Shown here: positions 45,635-54,818 of the stretch, piece by piece | How positions within the stretch are numbered: the stretch's first letter is position 1 | Layout of the letters: each line of letters starts with the position of its first letter | Assembly (NCBI GenBank): GCA_030537855.1 | Contig: JAUNVD010000007.1 | Coordinates: 1-64,000, forward strand | Origin: Tissierellia bacterium | Lineage (GTDB): Bacteria > Bacillota > Clostridia > Tissierellales > Peptoniphilaceae | Length of the DNA stretch: 64,000 bases | Direction of reading: 5' to 3' | Translations under genes and position numbers: made by a program | The notes under the pieces: model-generated | Told to the model about the DNA's origin: nothing | Database searches by the model: none | Seen by the model: the letters and a program-made list of their open reading frames with translations, nothing else

Positions 45635-46537
45635 TCATGTCCCAATGTTTGGAAAATTTATAGACAAAACAATAAATTCATCTACCGTTAATTCTTCCCC
45701 ACGACGTCCTTCATGAATATTACTTGTTTCCAAAGCATGTCGAATTTCTCTTTTATCAACTGGTAAACCATAGGTTGACAAGGCATTGATAATTGTTTTA
45801 CGTCGTTTGGAAAAAGCTGCTTTTACAATTCGGAAAAACTTATCTTTTTCGATTCCTATTATCGGTTCTTTCACATCCATACGAAGGACGATAGAGTCCA
45901 CCTTTGGTTTAGGTAAGAATACGGTTTTTGGAACTTTTGTGATAATGGAAGGATTGGTGAAAAACTGTATAAAAACAGATAAAGAACCATAATCTTTAGA
46001 CCCTGGTTTTGCAACCATTCTTTGCCCAACTTCCTTTTGAACCATAACCGTAATGGAGCTTATATTTAGGTCCTCTTCCAATAGCTTTCCTAAAATTGGA
46101 GTGGTAACATAGTAGGGAAGATTCGCAACAACTTTAAAAGGTTCTTCCCCAAATTCTTTTGTAACAATATCCTTTACTTCTGCTTTTAAAATATCTTCAA
46201 ATACAATATGGATATTTGAAAAATCCTGTAAAGTATCCTTTAAAATTGGTTCTAATCCTTTGTCTATTTCGAAAGCTAGTACTTTCTTTCCTCTAAGAGC
46301 TAATTCTTCTGTTAAGGTACCAATACCAGTACCAATTTCTAGTACATTATCTTCTTTTGTAATTTCTGCACCACGTACAATTTTATTTATAATATTTCCA
46401 TCAATTAAGAAATTCTGACCTAATGATTTTGTAAAAGAAAATCCATGAGCTTCTAAAACTTCCTTTAAAACAGAAGGCCGGTACAATCTATGATGTTCGG
46501 GTTTCAAGACGCTCACATCCTTTTTCAAATTCTTCAC
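45635..46537 (-). CDS. ksgA: 16S rRNA (adenine1518/1519-N6)-dimethyltransferase
   Basis: Dimethylates two adjacent adenosines near the 3' end of 16S rRNA (up to 300 aa). The N-terminal KSLGQNFLID motif, the SAM loop EIGTGIGTLTEELA and the catalytic VVANLPYYVTTPIL are all present. The start is uncertain. The listed GTG overlaps rnmV by 50 bases; a TTG at the YRPSVLKEVLEAHGF segment would give the usual family N-terminus and nearly no overlap. Confidence 0.95.
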   Translation of the reverse strand: MKNLKKDVSVLKPEHHRLYRPSVLKEVLEAHGFSFTKSLGQNFLIDGNIINKIVRGAEITKEDNVLEIGTGIGTLTEELALRGKKVLAFEIDKGLEPILKDTLQDFSNIHIVFEDILKAEVKDIVTKEFGEEPFKVVANLPYYVTTPILGKLLEEDLNISSITVMVQKEVGQRMVAKPGSKDYGSLSVFIQFFTNPSIITKVPKTVFLPKPKVDSIVLRMDVKEPIIGIEKDKFFRIVKAAFSKRRKTIINALSTYGLPVDKREIRHALETSNIHEGRRGEELTVDEFIVLSINFPNIGT

Positions 46538-47033
46538 GAGTTATTCCAAATCCATTTAATCTCTTTAAAAACTGTTTCCCATTCCCATATCCAATACCTA
46601 AAATCTCGCTTAAATACTTTCTTCTATTATTCGACCCAGGAAATCCTACTAATTGATGCCTTCGTAAATCTTGAATGGTAAATTCATCTTTACGTTCTAT
46701 TTCCAAAGCCTTTGCATTAAAAATAGCTTCTCGTATATCCTTAGGGGAAGCATTTTCAATGCCAATATTATGATTTTTAGTAGCCTTTCTTTGGGGAAGA
46801 AAAGCATGCTTTGCATGAGGGAGCTTTTTACTTAAATCAGCTCGTATTTTTTCACCCATATAATCTGGATCGGTAAAAATAATAACTCCTCTACGAGACT
46901 GGGCTTTTTTTAATACACTAAGAAGTCTTTTTCCATAGGCATATCCACCTGTGGCTATAACTTCACAGTCTAAAGCAGACTTTACAGCAGTAATATCATC
47001 TCTGCCCTCTACCACAATAATTTCTTTAATCAT
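46488..47033 (-). CDS. rnmV: ribonuclease M5
   Basis: Matures the 5S rRNA ends (181 aa). The TOPRIM domain has the Glu motif VVEGRDDITAVKSAL and the DxD-type motif IIFTDPDYMGEKIR. The C-terminal part has the DUF4093 region (LVGFPGSNNRRKYLSEILGI). It overlaps tatD by four bases (ATGA). Confidence 0.95.
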   Translation of the reverse strand: MIKEIIVVEGRDDITAVKSALDCEVIATGGYAYGKRLLSVLKKAQSRRGVIIFTDPDYMGEKIRADLSKKLPHAKHAFLPQRKATKNHNIGIENASPKDIREAIFNAKALEIERKDEFTIQDLRRHQLVGFPGSNNRRKYLSEILGIGYGNGKQFLKRLNGFGITREEFEKGCERLETRTS

Positions 47034-47803
47034 CCTTTAATCCCATAAAATGTATTTGTATTTTTATCTGTATGCTCAACTAATTCTCCTACAGAAATCC
47101 CCTTAATCTTTGCTATTTTCTCTGCAACAAACTTAACATACATCGGCTCGTTCCTACGTCCTCGGAAAGGATCAGGAGTGAGATAGGGAGAATCTGTTTC
47201 TAGAATTAATTTATCTAGTGGCACTTGTTTTGCAACTTCTTTAGGCACCTTTGCATTTTGGAAAGTAACAACCCCTCCTAAGGCAATGTAACAACCTAAA
47301 TCTGTATAATCTTTCATCATTTCCACAGAACCACTGTAACAATGAATTAAAAATTTAGAATTAGGATATTTTTCAATATGAGCCTTAATTCGATCAAAAG
47401 TAGGTTTTGCAGCTTCACGAGAATGGATTACAATAGGTAGTCCTAGTTCTTCTGCTAGTTCCAATTGAGTTTCAAATACTTCAATTTGAATATCCCTAGG
47501 AGAATTATCATAATAAAAATCTAACCCAATTTCTCCAAAGGCAACGACCTTTTCTTCCTTTGCTAAATGTCGAAGACCATCTTCCACTTCTTGAGTATAA
47601 TTTTTTGCTTCATGGGGATGAACCCCAATGGTAGCATATACATTATCATATTTTTTTGACAATAGTACCGAATCCTTACTGGAGCGTAAATCCACTCCAA
47701 TATTTACAACATAATCGACACCATTTTTTTCTAAACTTCTAATTAGAAAATCTCGATCCCTTTTAAATCTACGATCATCTAAATGAACATGTGAATCTAT
47801 CAT
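47030..47803 (-). CDS. tatD: TatD family metal-dependent DNase
   Basis: 257-aa TIM-barrel hydrolase. Metal ligands: HVHLDD at the N-terminus, Glu in FGEIGLDFYYD, IVIHSREA, LIHCYSG and the final Asp in LETDSPYLTP. It lies nine bases after metG, the common metG-tatD-rnmV-ksgA order of Firmicutes. Confidence 0.95.
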   Translation of the reverse strand: MIDSHVHLDDRRFKRDRDFLIRSLEKNGVDYVVNIGVDLRSSKDSVLLSKKYDNVYATIGVHPHEAKNYTQEVEDGLRHLAKEEKVVAFGEIGLDFYYDNSPRDIQIEVFETQLELAEELGLPIVIHSREAAKPTFDRIKAHIEKYPNSKFLIHCYSGSVEMMKDYTDLGCYIALGGVVTFQNAKVPKEVAKQVPLDKLILETDSPYLTPDPFRGRRNEPMYVKFVAEKIAKIKGISVGELVEHTDKNTNTFYGIKG

Positions 47804-47812
47804 ATTTCCTCC

Positions 47813-49765
47813 TTAACCTAAGGAAGCACCGTCCACAATATCTTCCAATGTTGATGCAATGGTTAAATTACCCTCATCATCTTCTGCTGCTAAAAGCATA
47901 CCATTGGATTCCACACCTCGGAACTTAGCTGGCTTTAAATTTGTAAGAACCAATATTTTTTTACCTTCTAAATCTTCCGGTTTATAATACTCTTTAATAG
48001 AACTTACAATTTGACGCTTTTCCTCTCCAATTTTTAAATGCAATATATAAAGACGATCTGCATTTGGATGGTCTTCCACAGATTCTACTAATGCAACTTT
48101 AATTTCACATTTATCAAAATCATCAATGGTAATTAAATCTTTACCTTTTACTTCCTCGTTCATATCCTTTTCCTTTTCTTTCATCCTTTTCTCAAACAAT
48201 GCAGTATTGGCTTTTTCCAATTTTTCCATTTCTTTTTTCGTATCTAAACGAGGGAATATAATCTTTCCTTTCGTAATCTTATTACCCGCCTTAGATAAAC
48301 CCCAAACTTTCCCGTCTTCCCAAGAAATATTTTCCGGTAATCCTAATTGATTACGAATTTCCTTTGCCGTGTTTTGTAAATAGGGATAAATTAATATAGA
48401 AATCACACGTAAAGATTCTGCTAAATGATACATAATCGTATCTAATCTTTTTTGATCTCCTTCTTTCGCAACAATCCAAGGAGTGGTTTCATCTACATAT
48501 TTATTGGTTCTACGAACTAATTTCCAGATATCATCTAAAACAACAGAAAACTGAAAATGTTCCATCGCTTTTTCATTTTTCTCCCAAATAGAAGGAGCTA
48601 AAGTTTCTAAATCCTTATCAAATTCATTAGACTCTCCAGGTTCTGGTAAAATTCCATTACAATATTTTTCTATCATCGATACGGTTCTAGACAATAAATT
48701 CCCTAAATCATTGGCCAAATCTGAATTTAAACGATTCATAAATTTTTCTTTATTAAAATTCCCATCATTTCCAAAAGAAAATTCACGTAGTAAGAAATAC
48801 TTTAAAGCATCTACACCATAAAGTTCAATAATCGGTTCTGGATAAACCACATTACCTTTAGACTTACTCATTTTATCGTCATCAAATAAAATCCAACCAT
48901 GTCCAAAGATTTTTTCCGGTAAAGGAATTTCTAAAGCCATTAAAAGAGCTGGCCAAATAATCGTATGAAAACGCATAATTTCCTTACCAACTAAATGAAC
49001 TTGTGCTGGCCAAAACTTTTCATAATTAGATTCATCCTCTGTTCCTAAACCAAGACCTGATAAATAACAGGACAAAGCATCAATCCACACATAGACAATA
49101 TGATCCTTATCAAAGGGAACAGGAACACCCCAATCAAAAGAAGACCTAGTTACTGACAAATCATCTAAACCTTCTTTTAAAAAATTATTAATCATTTCTT
49201 TTTTACGAAATTCTGGCTGAATAAACTCTGGATGATTATCATAATATTCTAAAAGAGCATCTCTATATTTTGATAAACGGAAAAAATAAGACTCTTCCTT
49301 CGCCATATGAGTTGGTCTTCCACAATCTGGGCAATTATGATCCTTATCCATTTGACTCTCTGCCCAAAAAGCTTCACAAGGTGTACAATAAAACCCTTCA
49401 TATTCGTCCTTATATATTTCTCCTTTATCATAAAGTTTTTGAAAAAGTTCCTGAACATTTTTCTCATGAATAGGATCTGTAGATCGAATAAAAGAATCAT
49501 ATTCAATATCTAAAAGACTCCAAAGCTCTTTAGTATCTGCAACTATTTTATCCACATATTCCTTAGGAGATACCCCTACCTCTTTCGCCTTTTCTTCAAT
49601 TTTTTGACCATGTTCATCAGATCCAGTTACCATATATACATCGTAACCTTGTAATTTTTTAAATTTCTTAATAGCATCAGCTGCCACTGTACAATAGGTA
49701 TGACCAATATGCAAATTATCACTTGGATAATAAATTGGGGTGGTCACATAAAAAGTTTTTCCCAT
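47813..49765 (-). CDS. metG: methionyl-tRNA synthetase
   Basis: 650-aa class I synthetase. HIGH-type motif DNLHIGHTY, zinc-binding Cys pairs in YCTPCEAFW and NCPDCGRP, the KMSKSKGNV motif and an anticodon-binding domain. The C-terminal EMAP/OB tRNA-binding domain starts at about residue 545 (IDDFDKCEIKVALVESVEDH). Expression is controlled by the T-box leader directly upstream. Confidence 0.97.
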   Translation of the reverse strand: MGKTFYVTTPIYYPSDNLHIGHTYCTVAADAIKKFKKLQGYDVYMVTGSDEHGQKIEEKAKEVGVSPKEYVDKIVADTKELWSLLDIEYDSFIRSTDPIHEKNVQELFQKLYDKGEIYKDEYEGFYCTPCEAFWAESQMDKDHNCPDCGRPTHMAKEESYFFRLSKYRDALLEYYDNHPEFIQPEFRKKEMINNFLKEGLDDLSVTRSSFDWGVPVPFDKDHIVYVWIDALSCYLSGLGLGTEDESNYEKFWPAQVHLVGKEIMRFHTIIWPALLMALEIPLPEKIFGHGWILFDDDKMSKSKGNVVYPEPIIELYGVDALKYFLLREFSFGNDGNFNKEKFMNRLNSDLANDLGNLLSRTVSMIEKYCNGILPEPGESNEFDKDLETLAPSIWEKNEKAMEHFQFSVVLDDIWKLVRRTNKYVDETTPWIVAKEGDQKRLDTIMYHLAESLRVISILIYPYLQNTAKEIRNQLGLPENISWEDGKVWGLSKAGNKITKGKIIFPRLDTKKEMEKLEKANTALFEKRMKEKEKDMNEEVKGKDLITIDDFDKCEIKVALVESVEDHPNADRLYILHLKIGEEKRQIVSSIKEYYKPEDLEGKKILVLTNLKPAKFRGVESNGMLLAAEDDEGNLTIASTLEDIVDGASLG

Positions 49766-49774
49766 TCCTCTCCT

Positions 49775-50013
49775 CCTTTAAATAAAAATATCCCTCACTC
49801 TATATAGAGACGAAGGACATTCGTGGTACCACTCTACTTTTTCTGTTTCACAGAACTTAGGCTCACCTTTTTGATAACGGATTTCCCGCTCATGATTTGA
49901 GAATATATGTGAAGTCATATTCTGAAAACTCCTTTACAAAGTCACACCAACCCTTTGTTCTCTGAAAAAATCATTTTCGTACTCTTTTCACAAATCTTTA
50001 ATATTAACGATAA
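49775..50013 (-). promoter_or_regulatory. methionine T-box leader of metG
   Basis: The minus-strand leader carries the T-box core AGTGGTACCACG (49833-49822) and the stem I distal segment GGGTTGGTGTGAC. A specifier-loop context AGAATATGACTTC contains ATG at 49918-49916, matching methionine. The core is followed by a terminator hairpin and T-run (ATATTTTTATTT) ending just before the metG ribosome site. Uncharged tRNA(Met) is expected to pair and prevent termination. Confidence 0.92.
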
Positions 50014-50024
50014 ATATATATGTT

Positions 50025-50053
50025 ATTATACAAAATCTAAGAACAAATTGCAA
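50025..50053 (-). promoter_or_regulatory. metG promoter
   Basis: Minus strand TTGCAA (50053-50048), 17-base spacer, TATAAT (50030-50025), giving a start about ten bases before the T-box. Confidence 0.75.
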
Positions 50054-50412
50054 TTTTTATCCAAGAACTCCTTCCCCTTGAAATAATGAAAATAAAAAAC
50101 AAAATCTTTTCATGAGAATTTTTTAACATATAACCATATTATTCTTTTTTTAAATATTTTTGATTCTTATCTTTTTGTCAAAAATAAAACAACCCAAAAA
50201 GTGGGCAAAGGTTTTCTTCATTGCTATATTTTTGACAATTGTATATAAGTAGGTACATCTGATTTTTTTAATTTTATTAAATAATTTCATCATCCTTAAT
50301 CTTAGGTGGAAACACAGTATTTCCAAGGATCTTATCGATCCTAAATAAAATTTGATGTTATTGATAAGAAGTTATGTTAAAATAATAATATCTTGTTGAT
50401 AAGGGAGGTATT
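50054..50412. other. gene-free region with a two-hairpin structure
   Basis: Separates metG and the rhodanese gene. It is AT-rich, with one notable structure at 50302-50344: stems TGGAAA / TTTCCA and GGATC / GATCC in tandem, with outer TTAGG / CCTAA able to close both. It lies about 70 bases before the rhodanese ATG and could belong to its leader. No gene seen. Confidence 0.4.
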
Positions 50413-50661
50413 ATGAAAAAATACATTGATTTAAGAGAACGTAATGACTACGATAGTGGTCATGTCCCAGGAGCTTATCATCTAGATTTAAATCGTCTAT
50501 CCATTGATATTACAACTATTGCAGATTTAGAAGACGAGCTTTTATTGTATTGTTATAGTGGTAATCGTAGTGGGTTAGGTGCATCATTATTACAAGAAAT
50601 GGGATATAATGCAAAAAGTATTGGTGGTATTTCTAGATATAAAGGAGAATTGGAGTGCTAA
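50413..50661 (+). CDS. small single-domain rhodanese-like protein
   Basis: 82-aa sulfurtransferase-type domain. Conserved YIDLRERNDYDSGHVPGA at the N-terminus and active loop CYSGNRS with Cys47 and Arg52. It is shorter than the usual 100 aa because the first strand begins at the start codon. Likely a persulfide carrier in the cytosol. AGGGAGG lies upstream of ATG. Transcribed alone. Confidence 0.9.
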   Translation: MKKYIDLRERNDYDSGHVPGAYHLDLNRLSIDITTIADLEDELLLYCYSGNRSGLGASLLQEMGYNAKSIGGISRYKGELEC

Positions 50662-50741
50662 TAGTCATTTTAAAGCACTCCAAAATATAAAATTAACTAA
50701 AAATTATTTGTAACAAAAATAAAAAATATTTAAATTCCTTG

Positions 50742-50778
50742 AAAGCCTCTTACTATCACACTTGTAGAGGTTCTTTTT
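50742..50778 (+). terminator. terminator after the rhodanese gene
   Basis: Stem AAGCCTCTTAC / GTAGAGGTT with small bulges, then CTTTTTATA. A second hairpin (GGAGTGCT / AGCACTCC) overlaps the stop codon but lacks a T-run. Confidence 0.6.
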
Positions 50779-50879
50779 ATATACGTATCTTGCGTATTCA
50801 AAAATTCCTTATTTATTTTTATTTGAAATTATGTTAATATATTTAATGTGCGTTTTTTGATAAAAAACAAGGAGGAATT

Positions 50880-52310
50880 ATGGAAACCTTTACAAGCATT
50901 AATGAAAAAATTTATGGTATCGTGTGGGGCGTACCTATGTTAATACTCTTAGTTGGATGTGGAATTTATCTCACCATCCAAACAAGGGGTGTGGCATTTC
51001 GTCGTTTTGGCTTTATTTTAAAAAATACGGTCTTACGAATTTTCGATAAGCCTGACACTAGTAATGAAGGAACTGTCTCACCTTTTGAGGCATTATCCAC
51101 AGCACTTGCTGCAACAGTAGGAACAGGAAATATTGTTGGAGTTTCTGGTGCGATTTTGCTAGGAGGTCCTGGGGCTATCTTTTGGATGTGGGTTGCTGCT
51201 CTACTTGGAATGACCACGAAAATGTGTGAAGCTACATTAGCAGTAGCTTATCGTGAAGTAGATGAAAATGGAGAAGTTTCTGGAGGACCAATGTATTACA
51301 TAAGTAAAGGACTTGGTCTACCTACTTTAGGGAAAATTTTTGCGTTTTTTGGTACTTTTGCAACACTTGGGATTGGTAATACGGTCCAATCGAATTCCAT
51401 TGCTAGTACATTACAAGATAATTTTGGAATCAATAAATGGATTACAGGGTTTGTAGTGGCTGCCATTGCCTTTATTGTTATTATAGGTGGAATCAAACGA
51501 ATCGGTTCTTTTACAAGTAAAATGGTTCCTTTAATGGCTGCCTTTTATATATTTGGTGCTTTGATTGTTTTATTTATGCATCGTGCTAATTTAGGAACAG
51601 CAATACTTTCCATTTTTAAGGGAGCTTTTTCCTCAAAGGCTGCCAGCGGTGGAATTGCAGGTTATACCATTATGATGGCTTTACGAAATGGAGTGGCTCG
51701 TGGTGTCTTTACAAATGAAGCAGGACTTGGTTCTTCTCCTATTGCCCATGCAGCTGCTGTTACAGATCATCCTGCTCGTCAAGGGCTATGGGGAGTATTT
51801 GAAGTATTTTTAGATACTATTGTTGTTGCTACTATTACTGCTTTAGTTATTTTATCTACTGGAATTTGGCATGAACATGATAATGCAGCTTCCCTAGTAG
51901 CCTATTCCTTCCAAGAGGGATTTGAAGCTGGCCGTTATATTGTAACTTTTGGATTAGTATTATTTGCTCTTTCCACTATTTTAGGCTGGGAATATTATGG
52001 GGAAACCTGTGCAAAATATTTATTAGGACCAACATTTGGGAAAATGTATCGATTTGCCTTTATCCCTTTAATTGTCGTTGGAGCTGTAGCAGATCTTAAT
52101 GCTATTTGGTTAATTGCCGACAATTTAAATGGTCTTATGGCAATCCCCAATTTAATTGGATTAATCGGACTTTCCGGTGTCGTTATAAAACTTACTCGAG
52201 ATTTCTTTGATGATCCTGAAAGAATACGGGAAAATGAAGAATGGCGATCTATGGCACCAGTAAAAGAAAAGTCAAAAGTGAAATATAAACCTGGAGATGT
52301 TAGACATTAA
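50880..52310 (+). CDS. sodium:alanine (AGCS family) symporter
   Basis: Sodium- or proton-coupled amino acid importer (476 aa, about ten membrane segments). AGCS signatures: EALSTALAATVGTGNIVGVS with GGPGAIFWMWVAALLGMTTK, NGVARGVFTNEAGLGSSPIA and GWEYYGETCAKYL. The ATG is preceded by AAGGAGG. Monocistronic with its own terminator. The substrate is probably alanine or glycine. Confidence 0.95.
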   Translation: METFTSINEKIYGIVWGVPMLILLVGCGIYLTIQTRGVAFRRFGFILKNTVLRIFDKPDTSNEGTVSPFEALSTALAATVGTGNIVGVSGAILLGGPGAIFWMWVAALLGMTTKMCEATLAVAYREVDENGEVSGGPMYYISKGLGLPTLGKIFAFFGTFATLGIGNTVQSNSIASTLQDNFGINKWITGFVVAAIAFIVIIGGIKRIGSFTSKMVPLMAAFYIFGALIVLFMHRANLGTAILSIFKGAFSSKAASGGIAGYTIMMALRNGVARGVFTNEAGLGSSPIAHAAAVTDHPARQGLWGVFEVFLDTIVVATITALVILSTGIWHEHDNAASLVAYSFQEGFEAGRYIVTFGLVLFALSTILGWEYYGETCAKYLLGPTFGKMYRFAFIPLIVVGAVADLNAIWLIADNLNGLMAIPNLIGLIGLSGVVIKLTRDFFDDPERIRENEEWRSMAPVKEKSKVKYKPGDVRH

Positions 52311-52354
52311 AGGAAAAATATTTTAATAGAAGATAAAAAACTATAAATTCTAAC

Positions 52355-52400
52355 GAAAAAGATGTTGTAAAACGAAAATTCATTTTACAACATCTTTTTT
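52355..52400. terminator. bidirectional terminator
   Basis: Perfect 12-bp stem GATGTTGTAAAA / TTTTACAACATC with T-runs on both strands, between the convergent symporter and YibE/F genes. Confidence 0.9.
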
Positions 52401-53613
52401 ATTTATCCTCTATTTTTTCTTCTCTTTTCCCAATAAAGAGTGCGGAAAAGAAAGCTGTTAAAGGTATCGATAAAATCAATCCAATACTACCTGCTAAAGA
52501 ACGAATGACTTCTGTGGCAATTACATCAAGGTTAATAATTTTAAAGAAATTCGGTTGCCAAATAGAAATCATAAGAATCAGTGGTAATGCAGAACCTAAA
52601 TAAGCAAGGATTAAGGTATTACTCATAGTTCCCATCACATCTCGTCCAACGTTCATCCCTGAACGGAATAAAGCTTTAAATTTTAAACTAATATCTGTTT
52701 CCTTCACTTCACTTACTGCAGAAGCTATACTCATCCCCACATCCATAATGGCTCCTAAGGAACCCCATATAATACCTGCAAATAAAAGTTCTCTTGGATG
52801 TAATTCTATACCACTTGGCAAATAAAGAAGAACCTGAGCCTCATCCATAGTAAGTCCTGTAATATGACCTTGTAATCCTCCAATATAAGCAATTCCTCCA
52901 GCAATGGCAACACCAATTACCGTTCCTAAAATTGCTGAAATACTTTTTGTGGTAAGTCCTCCAACTAATAATATCGTTACAAAGGCAATAACTCCTGTGG
53001 AAAAGACAGCAACTAGTATAGGGTTAAAGCCCTTTAAGATTAGTGGTAATCCTAAACCTAAAAGTCCACCTACAGTGATAAGTAAAGATAGTAAAGCAAA
53101 AATTCCTTTTTTCCCACCTATGATTAATAGTAGTAGGACAAATCCTCCTAGGAAATATAATAGTACTTGACTACGATAATAATCTGCTACTTTATATACT
53201 CCTTCTTGTTGATAAATTAGAACTTTTTCACCTTTTTTTAAGGTTAAATTCGTTTGAACAAATTCACTTCGTTCATTTTCAATTTCTACAGTCTTCCCTT
53301 TTTCATCTCCAGATAAAAACTTAACTGTCACCTTTTGGACAGAATTCCCATAAGCATCTGGTTCTGTAGGTTTCGAAGCACTGGTAACAAGTGCTTTTTC
53401 ATAATCACCTTCTTCTACAAAGGCTTGGGTTGTACTTTTATCAATTTCATGTCCATCAAATTCTTGTGTTTCTTGATCTACACCATCAAATAATACATTT
53501 TCTTCCCATTTTGAATCTGTTTTAGTATTCTCTTCGTTTAATGTATTTTCTGTGGCAAATACAATGGTTGGTATCAATAGTAATAGTAAAAATATACATA
53601 GTATTCGTTTCAT
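52399..53613 (-). CDS. YibE/F family membrane protein
   Basis: 404-aa protein with an N-terminal signal segment (about residues 1-20). An extracytoplasmic beta-rich region follows (about 40-150, with KVTVKFLSGDEKGKTVEIEN). Seven or eight C-terminal membrane segments contain the YibE/F hallmark GIIWGSLGAIMDVGMSIAS and SGMNVGRDVMGTMSNTLILA. A transport role is suspected for the family but the substrate is unknown. AGGAGG lies upstream. Monocistronic. Confidence 0.9.
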   Translation of the reverse strand: MKRILCIFLLLLLIPTIVFATENTLNEENTKTDSKWEENVLFDGVDQETQEFDGHEIDKSTTQAFVEEGDYEKALVTSASKPTEPDAYGNSVQKVTVKFLSGDEKGKTVEIENERSEFVQTNLTLKKGEKVLIYQQEGVYKVADYYRSQVLLYFLGGFVLLLLIIGGKKGIFALLSLLITVGGLLGLGLPLILKGFNPILVAVFSTGVIAFVTILLVGGLTTKSISAILGTVIGVAIAGGIAYIGGLQGHITGLTMDEAQVLLYLPSGIELHPRELLFAGIIWGSLGAIMDVGMSIASAVSEVKETDISLKFKALFRSGMNVGRDVMGTMSNTLILAYLGSALPLILMISIWQPNFFKIINLDVIATEVIRSLAGSIGLILSIPLTAFFSALFIGKREEKIEDK

Positions 53614-53688
53614 ATTTCGCCTCCTATTTTTTAGTGTATCATAATTTACAATAGAAATATAGAAAAAACGAAATAATATAAATATGGT

Positions 53689-54672
53689 TTATAAAGTATC
53701 TCTTAAAAATCTTTCTCCATTTTTATATAAAAACATATCTATTTCTCTTTCTGTAAAGCCTCCTTTTTTCATGGCCTCACATAAAGATTCATATTTTTGA
53801 GGACAATCAATTTCCAAATATCCAGATACACCATCAAAATCTGTACCAAGAGCTAAAGTCTCTATTCCCCCTTTGTTTTTAATATGATGTAAATGTAAAA
53901 TCATGTCTTCAATCCTACTAACTCGATTTTTTTCTCCAGGAGAAGGATTTTTTTCATTTAAAAATGTTGGAGAAAAATTTAAACCAATAATACCACCTTT
54001 ATTTCCAATGGTTTTTATCATATCATCTGTTAAATTTCTAGGATGATTGGTGATTGCTCTAGCATTGGAATGACTTGCTAGTATTGGTTTTTTAGAATAT
54101 TTTATAATATCCCAAAATCCGCCATCACTAAGATGACTTACATCAATAAGGATCCCTAAATCATTCATCAAAGAAATAGCATCCCTTCCCCATGAGGTAA
54201 GTCCTTTTTCCATTTTTTTAGGATCTGTAGAGTTTGGATATCCAAGAGCATTCGGAAAATTCCAAGTGATACTTACCAATCGCACCCCTAATTCATATAC
54301 TTCCCTTATTTTTTCAGGGTTTGTTAAATAACGACCATCTTCAATGGTTAAAAAACAGGATGTTTTTCCTAAACTTAAATTCTTTTTATAATCTTCCCAA
54401 GAATATGCCATTTCCATTTCATGAACTTGGGAAACACCATCTTGTAAGTCCTTTGCTAAAGAATAAATATATTCTCTATCATCTACTACAGGACGTTGTA
54501 ATTCTGTGAAATCAGATGGTTGTAACATATAAATTGCAAAAAACTGTGCTTTTACTTTTGTTTCTACTAAGGATTTTAAATCTAAATGATATTTCGTATT
54601 TTCAATTACATTTTCACCAGGTATATTTTCCCAAGTTAACATTAAGGTATCACAGTGGAAATCTATATACAT
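53689..54672 (-). CDS. membrane dipeptidase-type peptidase, family M19 (second copy)
   Basis: 327-aa zinc dipeptidase. HxD motif in YIDFHCDTLML, Glu in FLTIEDGRYL, histidines in IDVSHLSDGGFWD and ASHSNARAITNHPRNL. It shares the overall layout and many motifs with the product of 3239-4216, so the two are paralogues, but this one is not linked to a DUF819 gene. It is divergent from the YeiH exporter. Confidence 0.9.
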   Translation of the reverse strand: MYIDFHCDTLMLTWENIPGENVIENTKYHLDLKSLVETKVKAQFFAIYMLQPSDFTELQRPVVDDREYIYSLAKDLQDGVSQVHEMEMAYSWEDYKKNLSLGKTSCFLTIEDGRYLTNPEKIREVYELGVRLVSITWNFPNALGYPNSTDPKKMEKGLTSWGRDAISLMNDLGILIDVSHLSDGGFWDIIKYSKKPILASHSNARAITNHPRNLTDDMIKTIGNKGGIIGLNFSPTFLNEKNPSPGEKNRVSRIEDMILHLHHIKNKGGIETLALGTDFDGVSGYLEIDCPQKYESLCEAMKKGGFTEREIDMFLYKNGERFLRDTL

Positions 54673-54818
54673 AAGTCACTTCCTTTTTTATTTTCAATTG
54701 TATCAAAGGGATGTTCTTCCGACAAGTTTACTCTTTCTTTTAACAATTTTTTCAAAGTGTTTTTATATTCTTTTTATTTTATGATAAAATATTTTTAGTA
54801 CCTATGAGGAGGTCATAT

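Noticed and set aside
50742-50879. Glycine riboswitch or T-box before the alanine symporter
   Set aside because: The gap is short, AT-rich and contains only a terminator for the preceding gene.
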